Below, one piece after another: positions 7,130 through 14,531 of a stretch of 15,210 nucleotides of DNA. Position numbers and translations under genes: made by a program. The stretch covers positions 1 to 15,210 of the forward strand of contig JARLFX010000014.1 in assembly GCA_031296355.1 (NCBI GenBank), written 5' to 3'. The notes beneath the pieces are model-generated. The model was given only the letters and a program-made list of their open reading frames with translations. It ran no database searches and was not told the origin of the DNA. Numbering within the stretch: the stretch's first letter is position 1; every line of letters begins with the position of its first letter. Origin of the DNA: Acidobacteriaceae bacterium. Lineage in GTDB: Bacteria; Acidobacteriota; Terriglobia; Terriglobales; Acidobacteriaceae.

Positions 7130-8473
7130 ATGACATTGCAAAACAAAAAAACGCTGGTGGTTGGGTTGGGGAAGTCTGGCATTGCTGCGTCGCGGTTTCT
7201 GGCGGAGCAGGGTGCGGTCGTAACGGCTTGCGATGCGAAGGAACAGACGCTTGATCTGCCTGGCATCAATGTGCAGACCGGCGCGGCGCAGTGGGATGGG
7301 CTGGAAGAGCAGGAGCTGATCGTAATCTCGCCGGGGGTGCCGGTACAGACGGCGGAGCTGGAACGCGCGCGGGGGCTGGGGATTCCGGTGATCGGCGAGA
7401 TGGAGCTGGCGTCGCGCTATCTGCAAGGGCAGATGCTGGCGATCACGGGGGCGAATGGCAAGACGACCACAACGACGCTGGTGGGGAAGATTCTGGAAGA
7501 TGCCGGACTGCACACGCAGGTGGGCGGCAACATTGGCACGCCGGTGATGGATCTGGTGGCGGGGAGCACGGCGGCGACGTGGAATGTGCTGGAGGTTTCG
7601 AGCTTTCAGCTGGAGACCACGGTGGAGTTTCATCCGAAGATCGCGGTGATTCTAAATATCACGCCGGACCACCTGGACCGGCATGGAAGTTTTGAGCAGT
7701 ATGTGCGCGAGAAGGAGAAGATCTTTGCGCGGCAGGGCGCGGACGACTTCCTGGTGCTGAACGCGGACGACAAGACGACGCAGATGTGTGCGGGGCGCGC
7801 GACGGCGCAGGTGTTCTGGTTCAGCGGAGCGCGGCCGCAGGTGAAGCGGGGAACGTTTGTGCACAAGGGCGTGGTTGTGTTTGTGCCGCAGGAGGGCGCG
7901 GCGATGGAGCCGGTGCTGGCGGTGGAGGAGATTCCGCTGAAGGGCGCGCACAACGTGGAGAATGTGTTGGCGGCGGTATGCGCGGCGCGGCTGGCGGGGG
8001 TGAGCGCGGAGAGCATTCGCGAGAGCGTGAAGAGTTTTCAGGCGGTGGAGCACAGGCTGCAGTTTGTGGCGGCGGTGCATGGCGTGGAGTATTACAACGA
8101 CTCCAAGGCGACGAATGTGGACGCGACGATGAAGGCGATTGCATCGTTTGCGGGCGGGATTCACCTGATACTGGGCGGCAAGGACAAGAATTCGGATTAC
8201 ACGCTGCTGGCACCGCTGCTGCGCGAACGGGTGAAGATTGTTTACACGATTGGTTCAGCGGCGGAAAAGATCACCGGACAGCTTACCGGTGTGGTGAAGA
8301 TAGTGCAGGCGGAAACGCTGGCGCATGCGGTGAAGATGATCGCCAGGGATGCGCTGTCGGGAGAGATTGGGTTGCTGGCGCCGGCGTGTGCGAGCTTTGA
8401 TCAGTTTGATAGTTATGGGCACCGGGGACGGGTATTTGTGGAGCTGGTGAAGCAGTTGCAGCAGAAGGATTAG
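7130..8473 (+). CDS. murD: UDP-MurNAc-L-alanine:D-glutamate ligase MurD
   Basis: Cytoplasmic ligase adding D-Glu to UDP-MurNAc-L-Ala. The 447 residues show an N-terminal Rossmann-like domain (VVGLGKSGIAASRFL near 10-24), P-loop G107-ANGK111-TTTTT, GGNIGTPVMDLV, ITPDHLDRHGSFEQY, the lysine-rich EKEKIF region where the family's carbamylated lysine lies, and the C-terminal N323-D-S-K326-ATN motif that is characteristic of MurD. Length matches the family (about 440). ATG at 7130 lies five bases after the mraY stop with only a weak upstream AGACGGG, so translation is probably coupled. The stop at 8473 is seven bases before ftsW. Confidence 0.96.
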   Translation: MTLQNKKTLVVGLGKSGIAASRFLAEQGAVVTACDAKEQTLDLPGINVQTGAAQWDGLEEQELIVISPGVPVQTAELERARGLGIPVIGEMELASRYLQGQMLAITGANGKTTTTTLVGKILEDAGLHTQVGGNIGTPVMDLVAGSTAATWNVLEVSSFQLETTVEFHPKIAVILNITPDHLDRHGSFEQYVREKEKIFARQGADDFLVLNADDKTTQMCAGRATAQVFWFSGARPQVKRGTFVHKGVVVFVPQEGAAMEPVLAVEEIPLKGAHNVENVLAAVCAARLAGVSAESIRESVKSFQAVEHRLQFVAAVHGVEYYNDSKATNVDATMKAIASFAGGIHLILGGKDKNSDYTLLAPLLRERVKIVYTIGSAAEKITGQLTGVVKIVQAETLAHAVKMIARDALSGEIGLLAPACASFDQFDSYGHRGRVFVELVKQLQQKD

Positions 8474-8480
8474 GGGCAGA

Positions 8481-9575
8481 ATGGCGAAGCGGGTCGGCGT
8501 CGATAAATGGCTTTTCGGAATTGTGCTGATGCTCGTCCTCTTTGGACTGGTGACGGTCTTTTCTGCGTCTGCGGTGATGGCGAAGGTGCGCTACAACTCG
8601 CCCTATAGTTTTGTGCTGCGGCAGATGGCGTGGGCGGCGCTGGGTATGGTGGCGATGGTGCTGCTGATGCAGGTGCCGTACCGTTGGTACAACCAGCCGA
8701 AGGTCGTGTTCACGTCGATGGCGATTACGACGGTGCTGCTGGTGGGCGTCTTTGCCATGCATGATTCGCACAATACGCATCGCTGGTTTCGCTTTGGCGG
8801 CTTCTTTACGTTTCAGCCGTCAGAGATCGCGAAGCCGGTGCTGGTGCTGTTCCTGGCATGGTTTCTGCAATCGCGCATTCACCAGATGGAAGATCTGCGG
8901 AAGACGATTGTGCCTGCGGCTCTGCCGGCGCTGTTCTTTGTGGCGCTGATCCTGGCGGAGCCGGATCTGGGGACAGCGGTGGTGTGCGTGGCGACGGCGG
9001 GATTGATGCTGTACCTGGCGGGCGCGCAGCTACGATATTTCGGCATCGCCGCGGTGGCATCCGTGCCGGTGCTGTATGTGCTGCTCTTTCGCGTGGCGTG
9101 GCGGCGGGCGCGCATGATGGCGTTTGTGAATCCAGAGGCCGATCCTAGGGGCGCAGGCTTCCACACGCTGCAGTCGCTGATCGCGGTGGGCACAGGCGGT
9201 CTGCATGGACTGGGACTGATGGAGGGGCGGCAGAAGCTCTTCTATCTGCCGGAGGCGCACACCGATTTCATCTTTGCGAATGTGTGTGAGGAGTTGGGGC
9301 TGATCGGCGCGCTGATCGTGGTTGCGCTGTTTGTGGCGCTGGGTTATCGCGGGCTGCGGGCGGCGATTCTTTCCACCGATCCATTTGCGCGGTTTCTTGC
9401 GTTCGGTATTACTTGCGCGATTATGATCCAGGCGTTCTTCAATATCAGCGTGGTGCTGGCTCTGCTGCCGACAAAGGGCATTCCGCTGCCGTTCATCTCA
9501 TCGGGCGGTACATCGGTGTTTATCACGCTGGCGAGTATGGGCGTGCTGCTGAATATTACGCGTGAGATTGATTGA
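8481..9575 (+). CDS. ftsW: Septal peptidoglycan glycosyltransferase FtsW (SEDS family)
   Basis: Polytopic SEDS protein that polymerises lipid II at the septum in partnership with FtsI. The 364 residues contain about ten hydrophobic segments and the family signatures F111-Q-P-S-E115-IAKP, E160-P-D-L-G-T165, the long loop with FVNPEADPRGAGFHTLQS, and PEAHTD262FIF, whose Asp corresponds to the residue essential for polymerase activity in RodA/FtsW. The C-terminus has the usual PLPFISSGGTS. AGGGG at 8472-8476 precedes the ATG. The call FtsW rather than RodA follows from position between murD and murG. There is no long cytoplasmic N-terminus as in E. coli FtsW. Confidence 0.95.
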   Translation: MAKRVGVDKWLFGIVLMLVLFGLVTVFSASAVMAKVRYNSPYSFVLRQMAWAALGMVAMVLLMQVPYRWYNQPKVVFTSMAITTVLLVGVFAMHDSHNTHRWFRFGGFFTFQPSEIAKPVLVLFLAWFLQSRIHQMEDLRKTIVPAALPALFFVALILAEPDLGTAVVCVATAGLMLYLAGAQLRYFGIAAVASVPVLYVLLFRVAWRRARMMAFVNPEADPRGAGFHTLQSLIAVGTGGLHGLGLMEGRQKLFYLPEAHTDFIFANVCEELGLIGALIVVALFVALGYRGLRAAILSTDPFARFLAFGITCAIMIQAFFNISVVLALLPTKGIPLPFISSGGTSVFITLASMGVLLNITREID

Positions 9576-9577
9576 GT

Positions 9578-10672
9578 ATGAGTGAACCTGCTGCAAAACT
9601 CAGAGTATTGATCGCAGGCGGAGGCACCGGTGGGCACGTGATTCCGGCGCTGGCCATTGGGCGGGAGCTGGTGGCGCGCTATGGCGCGGAGCTTTGCTAC
9701 GTGGGTACGGAGCGCGGCATTGAGACGCGGCTGGTGCCGGAGGCGGGCTTCCGGCTGGAACTGATCCACGTGGGACAACTGAAAAATGTGAGCCTGCGGA
9801 CGCGGTTGCGGACACTGACGGCGCTGCCGCGCGGCGTGCTGCACTGCATCGGATTGCTGCGCAGTTTCAAGCCGGATGTGGTGGTGGGCGTGGGCGGATA
9901 CGCCTCTGGTCCGGCGATGATGGCGGCCATTCTGCTGCGCGTGCCGACGCTGGCGTATGAGCCGAATGCCGCGCCGGGACTGGCGAATCGGCTGGTGGGC
10001 CGATTTGTGAGCGCAGCCGCGGTTAATTTTCCGGAGACGGCGCAGTTCTTCCGCCATGCCGAGGTGACGGGCGTGCCGGTGCGCGAAGAGATTTTCCATC
10101 TGCCACCACGGCCAGAGCATGCGCCACCGAGGCTGCTGGTGTTCGCAGGCAGCCAGGGCGCGCGCGTCTTCAACGAGATGATGCCTAAGATTGCGCCGGG
10201 ATTGCTGGCGATGGTACCGGGACTGACGATTGTGCACCAGGCCGGGGCGCGGCATCTGGAGGCGACGCAGGCAGCGTATGAGATCAGCGGAGCAGATGCT
10301 GCGCGCTGGTATGTGTGCGCGTTCATCGACGACATGCCGGCGCAGTATGCGGCGGCGGACCTGATTCTGTGCCGCAGCGGGAGCACGGTGGCGGAGCTGG
10401 CGGCGGCAGGCAAACCGGCGCTGCTGGTGCCGTTTCCGCAGGCGGCTGATGATCACCAGCGCAAGAATGCCGAGGTGCTGGCGAGAGCGGGTGCGGCGGT
10501 GATGCGCATTGAGGCCGGTTTGACGGCGGATGATTTGCAGTGTGAGCTGGTGAGGTTGCTGGGCGATCCGGCGCGGCTGGCGGAGATGAGCGCGAAGGCC
10601 AAGGCGATGGCTAAGCCGGGAGCTCTGCAGAGAATTGCAGAGATGGTGAAGAAGGCAGGGAAGAGGGATTAG
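9578..10672 (+). CDS. murG: UDP-GlcNAc:lipid I N-acetylglucosaminyltransferase MurG
   Basis: Peripheral inner-membrane GT-B glycosyltransferase converting lipid I to lipid II. The 364 residues show the N-terminal glycine loop G14-G-G-T-G-G-H20-VIPAL, a second glycine-rich segment VGVGGYASGP, YEPNAAPGLANR, the hydrophobic/basic patch in between expected for membrane association, and the C-terminal donor site with FAGSQGARVFNE, CRSGSTVAELAAAGKPA and PFPQAADDHQRKNA. The ATG at 9578 gives the family-like start; an in-frame TTG at 9572, overlapping the ftsW stop, is the alternative, and the nearest GAG (9564-9566) is 5 bases from the TTG and 11 from the ATG. It is the last gene before the antisense pair, and transcription should stop at the hairpin at 10741. 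Confidence 0.95.
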   Translation: MSEPAAKLRVLIAGGGTGGHVIPALAIGRELVARYGAELCYVGTERGIETRLVPEAGFRLELIHVGQLKNVSLRTRLRTLTALPRGVLHCIGLLRSFKPDVVVGVGGYASGPAMMAAILLRVPTLAYEPNAAPGLANRLVGRFVSAAAVNFPETAQFFRHAEVTGVPVREEIFHLPPRPEHAPPRLLVFAGSQGARVFNEMMPKIAPGLLAMVPGLTIVHQAGARHLEATQAAYEISGADAARWYVCAFIDDMPAQYAAADLILCRSGSTVAELAAAGKPALLVPFPQAADDHQRKNAEVLARAGAAVMRIEAGLTADDLQCELVRLLGDPARLAEMSAKAKAMAKPGALQRIAEMVKKAGKRD

Positions 10673-10706
10673 GGATTAGATCAAGACGAAAACAAGAGCA
10701 GAAGCA

Positions 10707-10732
10707 GATTCTTCGCTCCGCTCAGAATGACA
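10707..10732. repeat. Short dispersed-repeat-like segment downstream of murG
   Basis: The wording GATTCTTCGCTCCGCTCAG followed by AATGACA, with ATTCT (10708-10712) facing AGAAT (10724-10728), is one I recall as frequent between genes in Acidobacteriota and other phyla; its reverse strand spuriously encodes ILSGAKNL. It is non-coding here. The family assignment rests on memory only. Confidence 0.5.
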
Positions 10733-10740
10733 ATCATGAA

Positions 10741-10766
10741 AAGAGGCTCCCGGTTGGGAGCCTCTT
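10741..10766. terminator. Hairpin terminator, probably bidirectional
   Basis: A perfect 11-bp stem AAGAGGCTCCC / GGGAGCCTCTT with loop GGTT lies between the convergent murG (+) and WXXGXW gene (-). The arm ends are A/T-rich on both strands, but neither side has a long T-run (plus side continues CTGCTTGC, minus side TTCATGATTG), so efficiency is uncertain. Confidence 0.7.
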
Positions 10767-10783
10767 CTGCTTGCTGGTTGCGA

Positions 10784-11608
10784 TTAGCGATGTCCGCCGC
10801 CGCCGTGGAAACCACCACCACCACCGCTGACGCCGCCACCATGGCTGAATCCGCCGCTGGGGCTGCCGCCGCCGTGGAAGCCGCCGCTGCTATCGCGGCT
10901 GAAGCTGCCACCGCCGGAAGGCCGCGCATAGCTTTGCGGGTTGCCGCCGTTGCTGAAGGAGCGGATTTCGCCGCCGGCATAGGCACTGCGATTGAAGCCG
11001 CTCTGCGGTTGCGCGAAGCTGTGGCCGCCCTGCACATTGGCACTGCGGCTGAAGCCCTGCGACGGGATTGCATGGCTGCCGCTGTAGCCGCGGTTGTTAT
11101 AGCCGCTGCGATTCTCAAAGCCCTGGCGTGAGAAGTTGGCGGTGTTCACGCGCTGGTTGTAGACGTTGTGGATACGGTCTTCTCTGAAGCGGTTGTATGC
11201 GCTGTTGTAGAAGAAGCGGCCGTGATTCCAGTAACCGCCATAGAAGCCGTCGCCAAAGTAGCCGAAGCCATAGTTCACGCCACCGTAGTAGCCGATGCTG
11301 CGGCCCCAGTAGCCGGAATGCCAGGCATAGAAGCCACCGCCCCAGCCCCAGTAACCGGGGGTCCAGAGAGCGCCTTCATAGGGAGCGAGTACCCAGGCAC
11401 CATCGACCCAGTAGTAGCCGTCGTCACCGTAGGCCCAGTAGCCGGGAGTCCAGATATAGCCGTCACCGGGGCAGAGAGGTTGTTCGTAAACCGGAATTGC
11501 AGGAGGTGCGACAGCAACTGAAACGAAGACGCCGGCATGAGCAAGCGCCGGTACAGCGAGAAGCGCAGCAGCAAGAAATACATTGCGAAGCGAGCGGAAT
11601 AGTTTCAT
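10784..11608 (-). CDS. Secreted YXWGXW (WXXGXW) repeat protein, Gly/Ser/Asn-rich tail (paralogue 1)
   Basis: Function unknown. The 274 residues begin with a clear signal peptide (MKLFRSLRNV, hydrophobic core, AHA|G cleavage after A25). Residues 41-105 carry four WXXGXW motifs (W53-W58, W67-W72, W82-W87, W96-W101), matching the YXWGXW / BcpO-related repeat family of exported proteins. A Tyr/Gly-rich part follows (VNYGFGYFG, GGYWNHGRFFYN), then a low-complexity Ser/Gly/Asn tail with GGFHGGG and GGGGGFHGGGGHR at the end. AAGGGA at 11615-11620 sits six bases before the ATG at 11608. It is closely related to the gene at 11871-12896 over the first 140 or so residues, so the pair arose by duplication. 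Both lie antisense inside the dcw cluster. An exported or outer-surface structural role is inference. Confidence 0.88.
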   Translation of the reverse strand: MKLFRSLRNVFLAAALLAVPALAHAGVFVSVAVAPPAIPVYEQPLCPGDGYIWTPGYWAYGDDGYYWVDGAWVLAPYEGALWTPGYWGWGGGFYAWHSGYWGRSIGYYGGVNYGFGYFGDGFYGGYWNHGRFFYNSAYNRFREDRIHNVYNQRVNTANFSRQGFENRSGYNNRGYSGSHAIPSQGFSRSANVQGGHSFAQPQSGFNRSAYAGGEIRSFSNGGNPQSYARPSGGGSFSRDSSGGFHGGGSPSGGFSHGGGVSGGGGGFHGGGGHR

Positions 11609-11721
11609 TGTGGTTCCCTTGCTGACGACTGCTTCGGGTAGCCGGTGTTGCCTGGATGCGGCGGCTTGCGAGAAGTCTCAGCTTGAGCTATCGGCCCGCT
11701 GGAATGGGTCCGGTTACTCGG

Positions 11722-11749
11722 TTTATATAGACTCAAATTCTGCCACAAA
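11722..11749 (-). promoter_or_regulatory. Possible promoter for WXXGXW paralogue 1
   Basis: On the minus strand, TATAAA (11727-11722) follows TTTGTG (11749-11744) after 16 bases, in an AT-rich island within GC-rich DNA and downstream of the neighbouring terminator. The -10 is good and the -35 poor. It would give a leader of about 105 bases. Confidence 0.3.
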
Positions 11750-11813
11750 GTTGCGGGTTTGTAAGCTCAACGTATGGAGCACGATGCGCGTGAGCGCATG
11801 CGTGGTTGGCGGC

Positions 11814-11850
11814 AAAAAAAACGGGACGGCCGAGGTTGCGGCCGTCCCGT
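11814..11850 (-). terminator. Rho-independent terminator of WXXGXW paralogue 2
   Basis: On the minus strand a perfect 12-bp stem ACGGGACGGCCG / CGGCCGTCCCGT with a six-base loop is followed directly by eight T (A-run at 11814-11821 on the plus strand). It lies 20 bases after the stop of the gene at 11871. It separates the two paralogues into independent transcription units. Confidence 0.93.
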
Positions 11851-11870
11851 TGTGCTGAAGAGGGTATGTG

Positions 11871-12896
11871 TTAGCGATGACGGTCTTCGCCGCCGCCCTG
11901 GGGCTGCGGATGGGATTGCTGTTGCGGTTGAGCCTGGGGACGCGCCTGCTGCTGTTGCTGCGGGCGAGCCTGTTGCTGCGGACGCGCCTGTGGCTGTTGC
12001 TGCTGCGGGCGAGCCTGCTGCTGCGGCTGCTGGCGATCCATTTGCTGATGGCCCTGCATTTGCGGGCGCGCTTCAGTGTTCTGCGCGGGGCGATTGTTGA
12101 CCTGCGGCTGGTTTACCGCGGGGCGGCTGTTGTTCTGGAGGCCGCGGTTTGCAGGCGCAGTGCGTGCATCCTTGATAGCCTGCGGGTTAGCAGGATGTGC
12201 AAGTGACTGCTGGAAGCCCTGGCGTCCGGCGCGGTCGGTGGTGACAACCGCGGGTTGGCCGTGGTTGACGGTGGCAAACTGTGCGCGGTTGGAAGCAGCG
12301 GCGCGTTCATGCTGCTGCTGCAAAGGTACAGCGTTGATGTGCTGCTCGTGTTCTGCGATACGCTCCTGCGGTGAGCGGTCCGCGCGGATGCCACCCTGGC
12401 CGCCGTTGAAGGCAACGCGGCTATGGTTCTCAATGTTCACATTGTGCTCATAGACATTGTGGACGCGGTTGACGTCAATGTGATTGATGGAGCGGTTGTA
12501 GGTGAAGGCTCCATGGTTCCAGTAGCCGCCCTCATAGCCGCGGCCGAAGTAGCCGTAGCCGTAGTTGACGCCGCCGTAGAAGCCGATGTGCAGGCCCCAG
12601 TATCCGCCGTGCCACATATAAGCGCCATCACCCCAACCCCAGTAGCCGGGCGTCCAGAGGGCGCCGGTGTAGGGAGCGAGCACCCAGGTTCCGGGAACCC
12701 AGAAGTAGCCACCGTCGGGAGAGTAGGCCCAGTAACCGGGCGTCCAGATATAGCCGTCACCGGGGCAATAAGGCTGCTCATAGACCGGGAGCATGGGGGG
12801 TGCAATGTTGACCGAGATGAGGACCCCGGCAAAGCTGGTAGCGGGAACGGCGATGAGAGCCACGAGAAGCAAAACGTAACGCATAAAGCGATGCAT
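11871..12896 (-). CDS. Secreted YXWGXW (WXXGXW) repeat protein, Gln/Pro/Arg-rich tail (paralogue 2)
   Basis: Function unknown. The 341 residues start with a signal peptide (MHRFMRYVLLLVALIAV, SFA|G cleavage after A23). Residues 38-105 contain four WXXGXW motifs (W51-W56, W66-W71, W81-W86, W95-W100), in wording nearly identical to paralogue 1 (PVYEQP, CPGDGYIWTPGYWAY, GALWTPGYWGWG, YGGVNYGYGYFG, GGYWNHG). The middle (about 140-255) is polar and His/Asn-containing (NRVHNVYEHNVNIENHSRV). The tail from about 260 is a Gln/Pro/Arg repeat (QARPQQQ units) ending GGGEDRHR, a composition suited to disorder or surface binding. ATG 12896 is chosen over GTG 12908 because GAAGG (12902-12906) lies five bases upstream and overlaps that GTG. 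It is transcribed divergently from murC and ends at a strong terminator. Confidence 0.86.
   Translation of the reverse strand: MHRFMRYVLLLVALIAVPATSFAGVLISVNIAPPMLPVYEQPYCPGDGYIWTPGYWAYSPDGGYFWVPGTWVLAPYTGALWTPGYWGWGDGAYMWHGGYWGLHIGFYGGVNYGYGYFGRGYEGGYWNHGAFTYNRSINHIDVNRVHNVYEHNVNIENHSRVAFNGGQGGIRADRSPQERIAEHEQHINAVPLQQQHERAAASNRAQFATVNHGQPAVVTTDRAGRQGFQQSLAHPANPQAIKDARTAPANRGLQNNSRPAVNQPQVNNRPAQNTEARPQMQGHQQMDRQQPQQQARPQQQQPQARPQQQARPQQQQQARPQAQPQQQSHPQPQGGGEDRHR
11895..12068 (-). repeat. Coding low-complexity repeat (QARPQQQ units)
   Basis: The plus strand shows repeated CTG/CGGGCGAGCCTG units; TGCTGCGGGCGAGCCTG occurs exactly at 11956-11972 and 12001-12017, with degenerate copies around. 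It encodes the Gln/Pro/Arg tail of paralogue 2. Near-identity at DNA level suggests expansion by slippage or unequal recombination. Confidence 0.8.
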
Positions 12897-12901
12897 ATGT
12901 A

Positions 12902-12906
12902 CCTTC
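12902..12906 (-). promoter_or_regulatory. Shine-Dalgarno for WXXGXW paralogue 2
   Basis: GAAGG on the minus strand lies five bases before ATG 12896. It overlaps the alternative GTG at 12908-12906, which argues for the shorter protein. Confidence 0.6.
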
Positions 12907-12911
12907 ACCCT

Positions 12912-12963
12912 GGGTTCTTCGGTCTCTCCGGTGGAGCTTTACATCTCCGGCGTACGAGAACCC
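12912..12963. promoter_or_regulatory. Inverted repeat in the divergent region between paralogue 2 and murC
   Basis: GGGTTCT (12912-12918) faces AGAACCC (12957-12963), enclosing two direct copies of CTCCGG (12926-12931 and 12945-12950). It lies just upstream of paralogue 2, within its likely 5' leader or promoter. It could be a leader fold or an operator. No convincing -35/-10 pair was found for either direction in 12909-13139. Confidence 0.35.
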
Positions 12964-13139
12964 GAGGGGATTACCCGTCTGGACGACCTAGCAACAGGCA
13001 CATGTAGAGACGCACTTTGTAAGATTCAGTTGCGGTGCGCGCCGTTGTTTATCCGTCAGATTAAAAGCATCTTACGCTTGTTTCGGGCATTGGGAGCCGG
13101 ACTGATACAGTGGAGAAAAGAGGTATCTACCAGCACACT

Positions 13140-14525
13140 ATGTTCGCAACTCCTCAGCGCATTCACTTTATAGGTATCGGCGGCATTGGTATGAGCGGCA
13201 TCGCCGAGATTCTGTTGACCCTGGGTTACACGGTTTCCGGCTCTGATTTGAAGCGTACCGCCGTGACCGACCGGCTGGAGATTCTGGGGGCGACGGTGCA
13301 TGAAGGCCACCGCGCGGAGAACGCAACCGGAGCAGATGTGGTGGTGACGAGCTCGGCTGTGTCTGCGCAGAACCCGGAGGTGCTGGAGGCGCGAGCGCAC
13401 AAGATTCCCGTCATCATGCGCGGTGAGATGCTGGCGGAGTTGATGCGGCTGAAGTATGGCATTGCCGTGGCAGGCATGCATGGCAAGACGACCACAACAT
13501 CGATGATTGCCGCGGTGCTGGCTGCGGGCGAACTGGATCCAACGGTGGTTGTCGGCGGGCGCGTGGAAGCGCTGGGATCGAATGCGCGGTTTGGACGTTC
13601 GCGCTATCTGGTGGCGGAGGCAGACGAGAGCGACCGCAGCTTTCTGAAGCTGATGCCGATCCTGGCGGTGGTGACGAACCTGGACCGCGAGCACATGGAC
13701 ACCTATCGCGACATGGACGATGTGCAGGACGCGTTTGTCGAGTTCATGAACAAGGTGCCGTTTTACGGTGCGGTGGTAGCGTGTACGGACAATGAGCTGC
13801 TACGGAGCATTCTGCCGCGTGTGCGGCGCAAGGTGGTGACGTACGGTTTTAATGCCGAGGCAGACTGTCGTGTGGAGATGCTGGCGAAGAGCAACGAGTG
13901 CCATGCGCGCTTTGTGCTGCATGTGGGCGAGGATGCGCTGGGGCCGTTTGACCTGCATGTGCCGGGGCGGCACAACGTGCTGAACGCAGCGGCGGCAGCG
14001 GCGATTGGACTGCAACTGCAGATTGCGCCGGAAAAGATTGTGGATGGGTTGAGCAGCTTCCGCGGGGTGGACCGGAGATTCCAGCAGAAGGGCCGCGTGC
14101 GCGGTGTGGCGGTGGTGGATGATTACGGACATCATCCGACAGAAGTGAAGGCGACGCTGCAGGCGGCGCGCGAGTGCGGATTCGGCAAGGTGCATGTGCT
14201 GTTTCAGCCGCACCGGTATACGCGGACGCGCGACATGCTGGCGGAGTTTGTGGATGCTTTCGGTGATGCATCGAGTTTGGAAGTGCTGGACATCTACGCT
14301 GCGAGTGAGAAGCCGATTGAGGGCGTGACGGCGCAGGCGCTGGTGAAGGCGATTGCCGCGGGCAAGCATGCTCCGGCGGTGATGGAGTATGCGGCGAACT
14401 TTGCCGAGGCGGCGAAGCGGCTGGCCGCGCGGGCGCAGGATGGCGACGTGATCATCACGCTGGGCGCGGGGAATGTATCGCAGGCTGGGGTGGTGGTGCT
14501 GGAAGCGCTGAAGGCTGGCGTGTAG
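13140..14525 (+). CDS. murC: UDP-N-acetylmuramate:L-alanine ligase MurC
   Basis: Cytoplasmic ligase adding L-Ala to UDP-MurNAc, the first stem-peptide step. The 461 residues show the N-terminal HFIGIGGIGMSGIAEILL (9-26), P-loop G112-MHGK116-TTTTSM, AEADESDRSFL, TNLDREHMDTY, PGRHNVLNAAAA, DDYGHHPTEVKATL and FQPHRYTRTRDM, all typical of MurC. ATG 13140 gives the family-like amino end; a GTG at 13110 in the same frame is the alternative, and the AGAGG at 13119-13123 is 16 bases from the ATG, so the start is not certain. It is separated from murG by 2.5 kb of antisense genes, so it must be transcribed from its own promoter. Its stop is six bases from the stop of the convergent TPR ORF, with no hairpin terminator between. 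Confidence 0.94.
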   Translation: MFATPQRIHFIGIGGIGMSGIAEILLTLGYTVSGSDLKRTAVTDRLEILGATVHEGHRAENATGADVVVTSSAVSAQNPEVLEARAHKIPVIMRGEMLAELMRLKYGIAVAGMHGKTTTTSMIAAVLAAGELDPTVVVGGRVEALGSNARFGRSRYLVAEADESDRSFLKLMPILAVVTNLDREHMDTYRDMDDVQDAFVEFMNKVPFYGAVVACTDNELLRSILPRVRRKVVTYGFNAEADCRVEMLAKSNECHARFVLHVGEDALGPFDLHVPGRHNVLNAAAAAAIGLQLQIAPEKIVDGLSSFRGVDRRFQQKGRVRGVAVVDDYGHHPTEVKATLQAARECGFGKVHVLFQPHRYTRTRDMLAEFVDAFGDASSLEVLDIYAASEKPIEGVTAQALVKAIAAGKHAPAVMEYAANFAEAAKRLAARAQDGDVIITLGAGNVSQAGVVVLEALKAGV

Positions 14526-14531
14526 TTGTCG

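Noticed and set aside
10727..11131. Ala-rich plus-strand frame opposite WXXGXW paralogue 1
   Set aside because: Its composition is the mirror of Gly/Ser codons, and the minus-strand frame has a signal peptide, family motifs and a Shine-Dalgarno.
11868..12206. Leucine-rich plus-strand frame that looks like a membrane protein
   Set aside because: The Leu runs are the complement of CAG-type Gln codons in the paralogue 2 tail.
12423..13007. 194-codon plus-strand frame upstream of murC
   Set aside because: It is antisense to the conserved WXXGXW core and runs into the non-coding divergent region; no recognisable domain.
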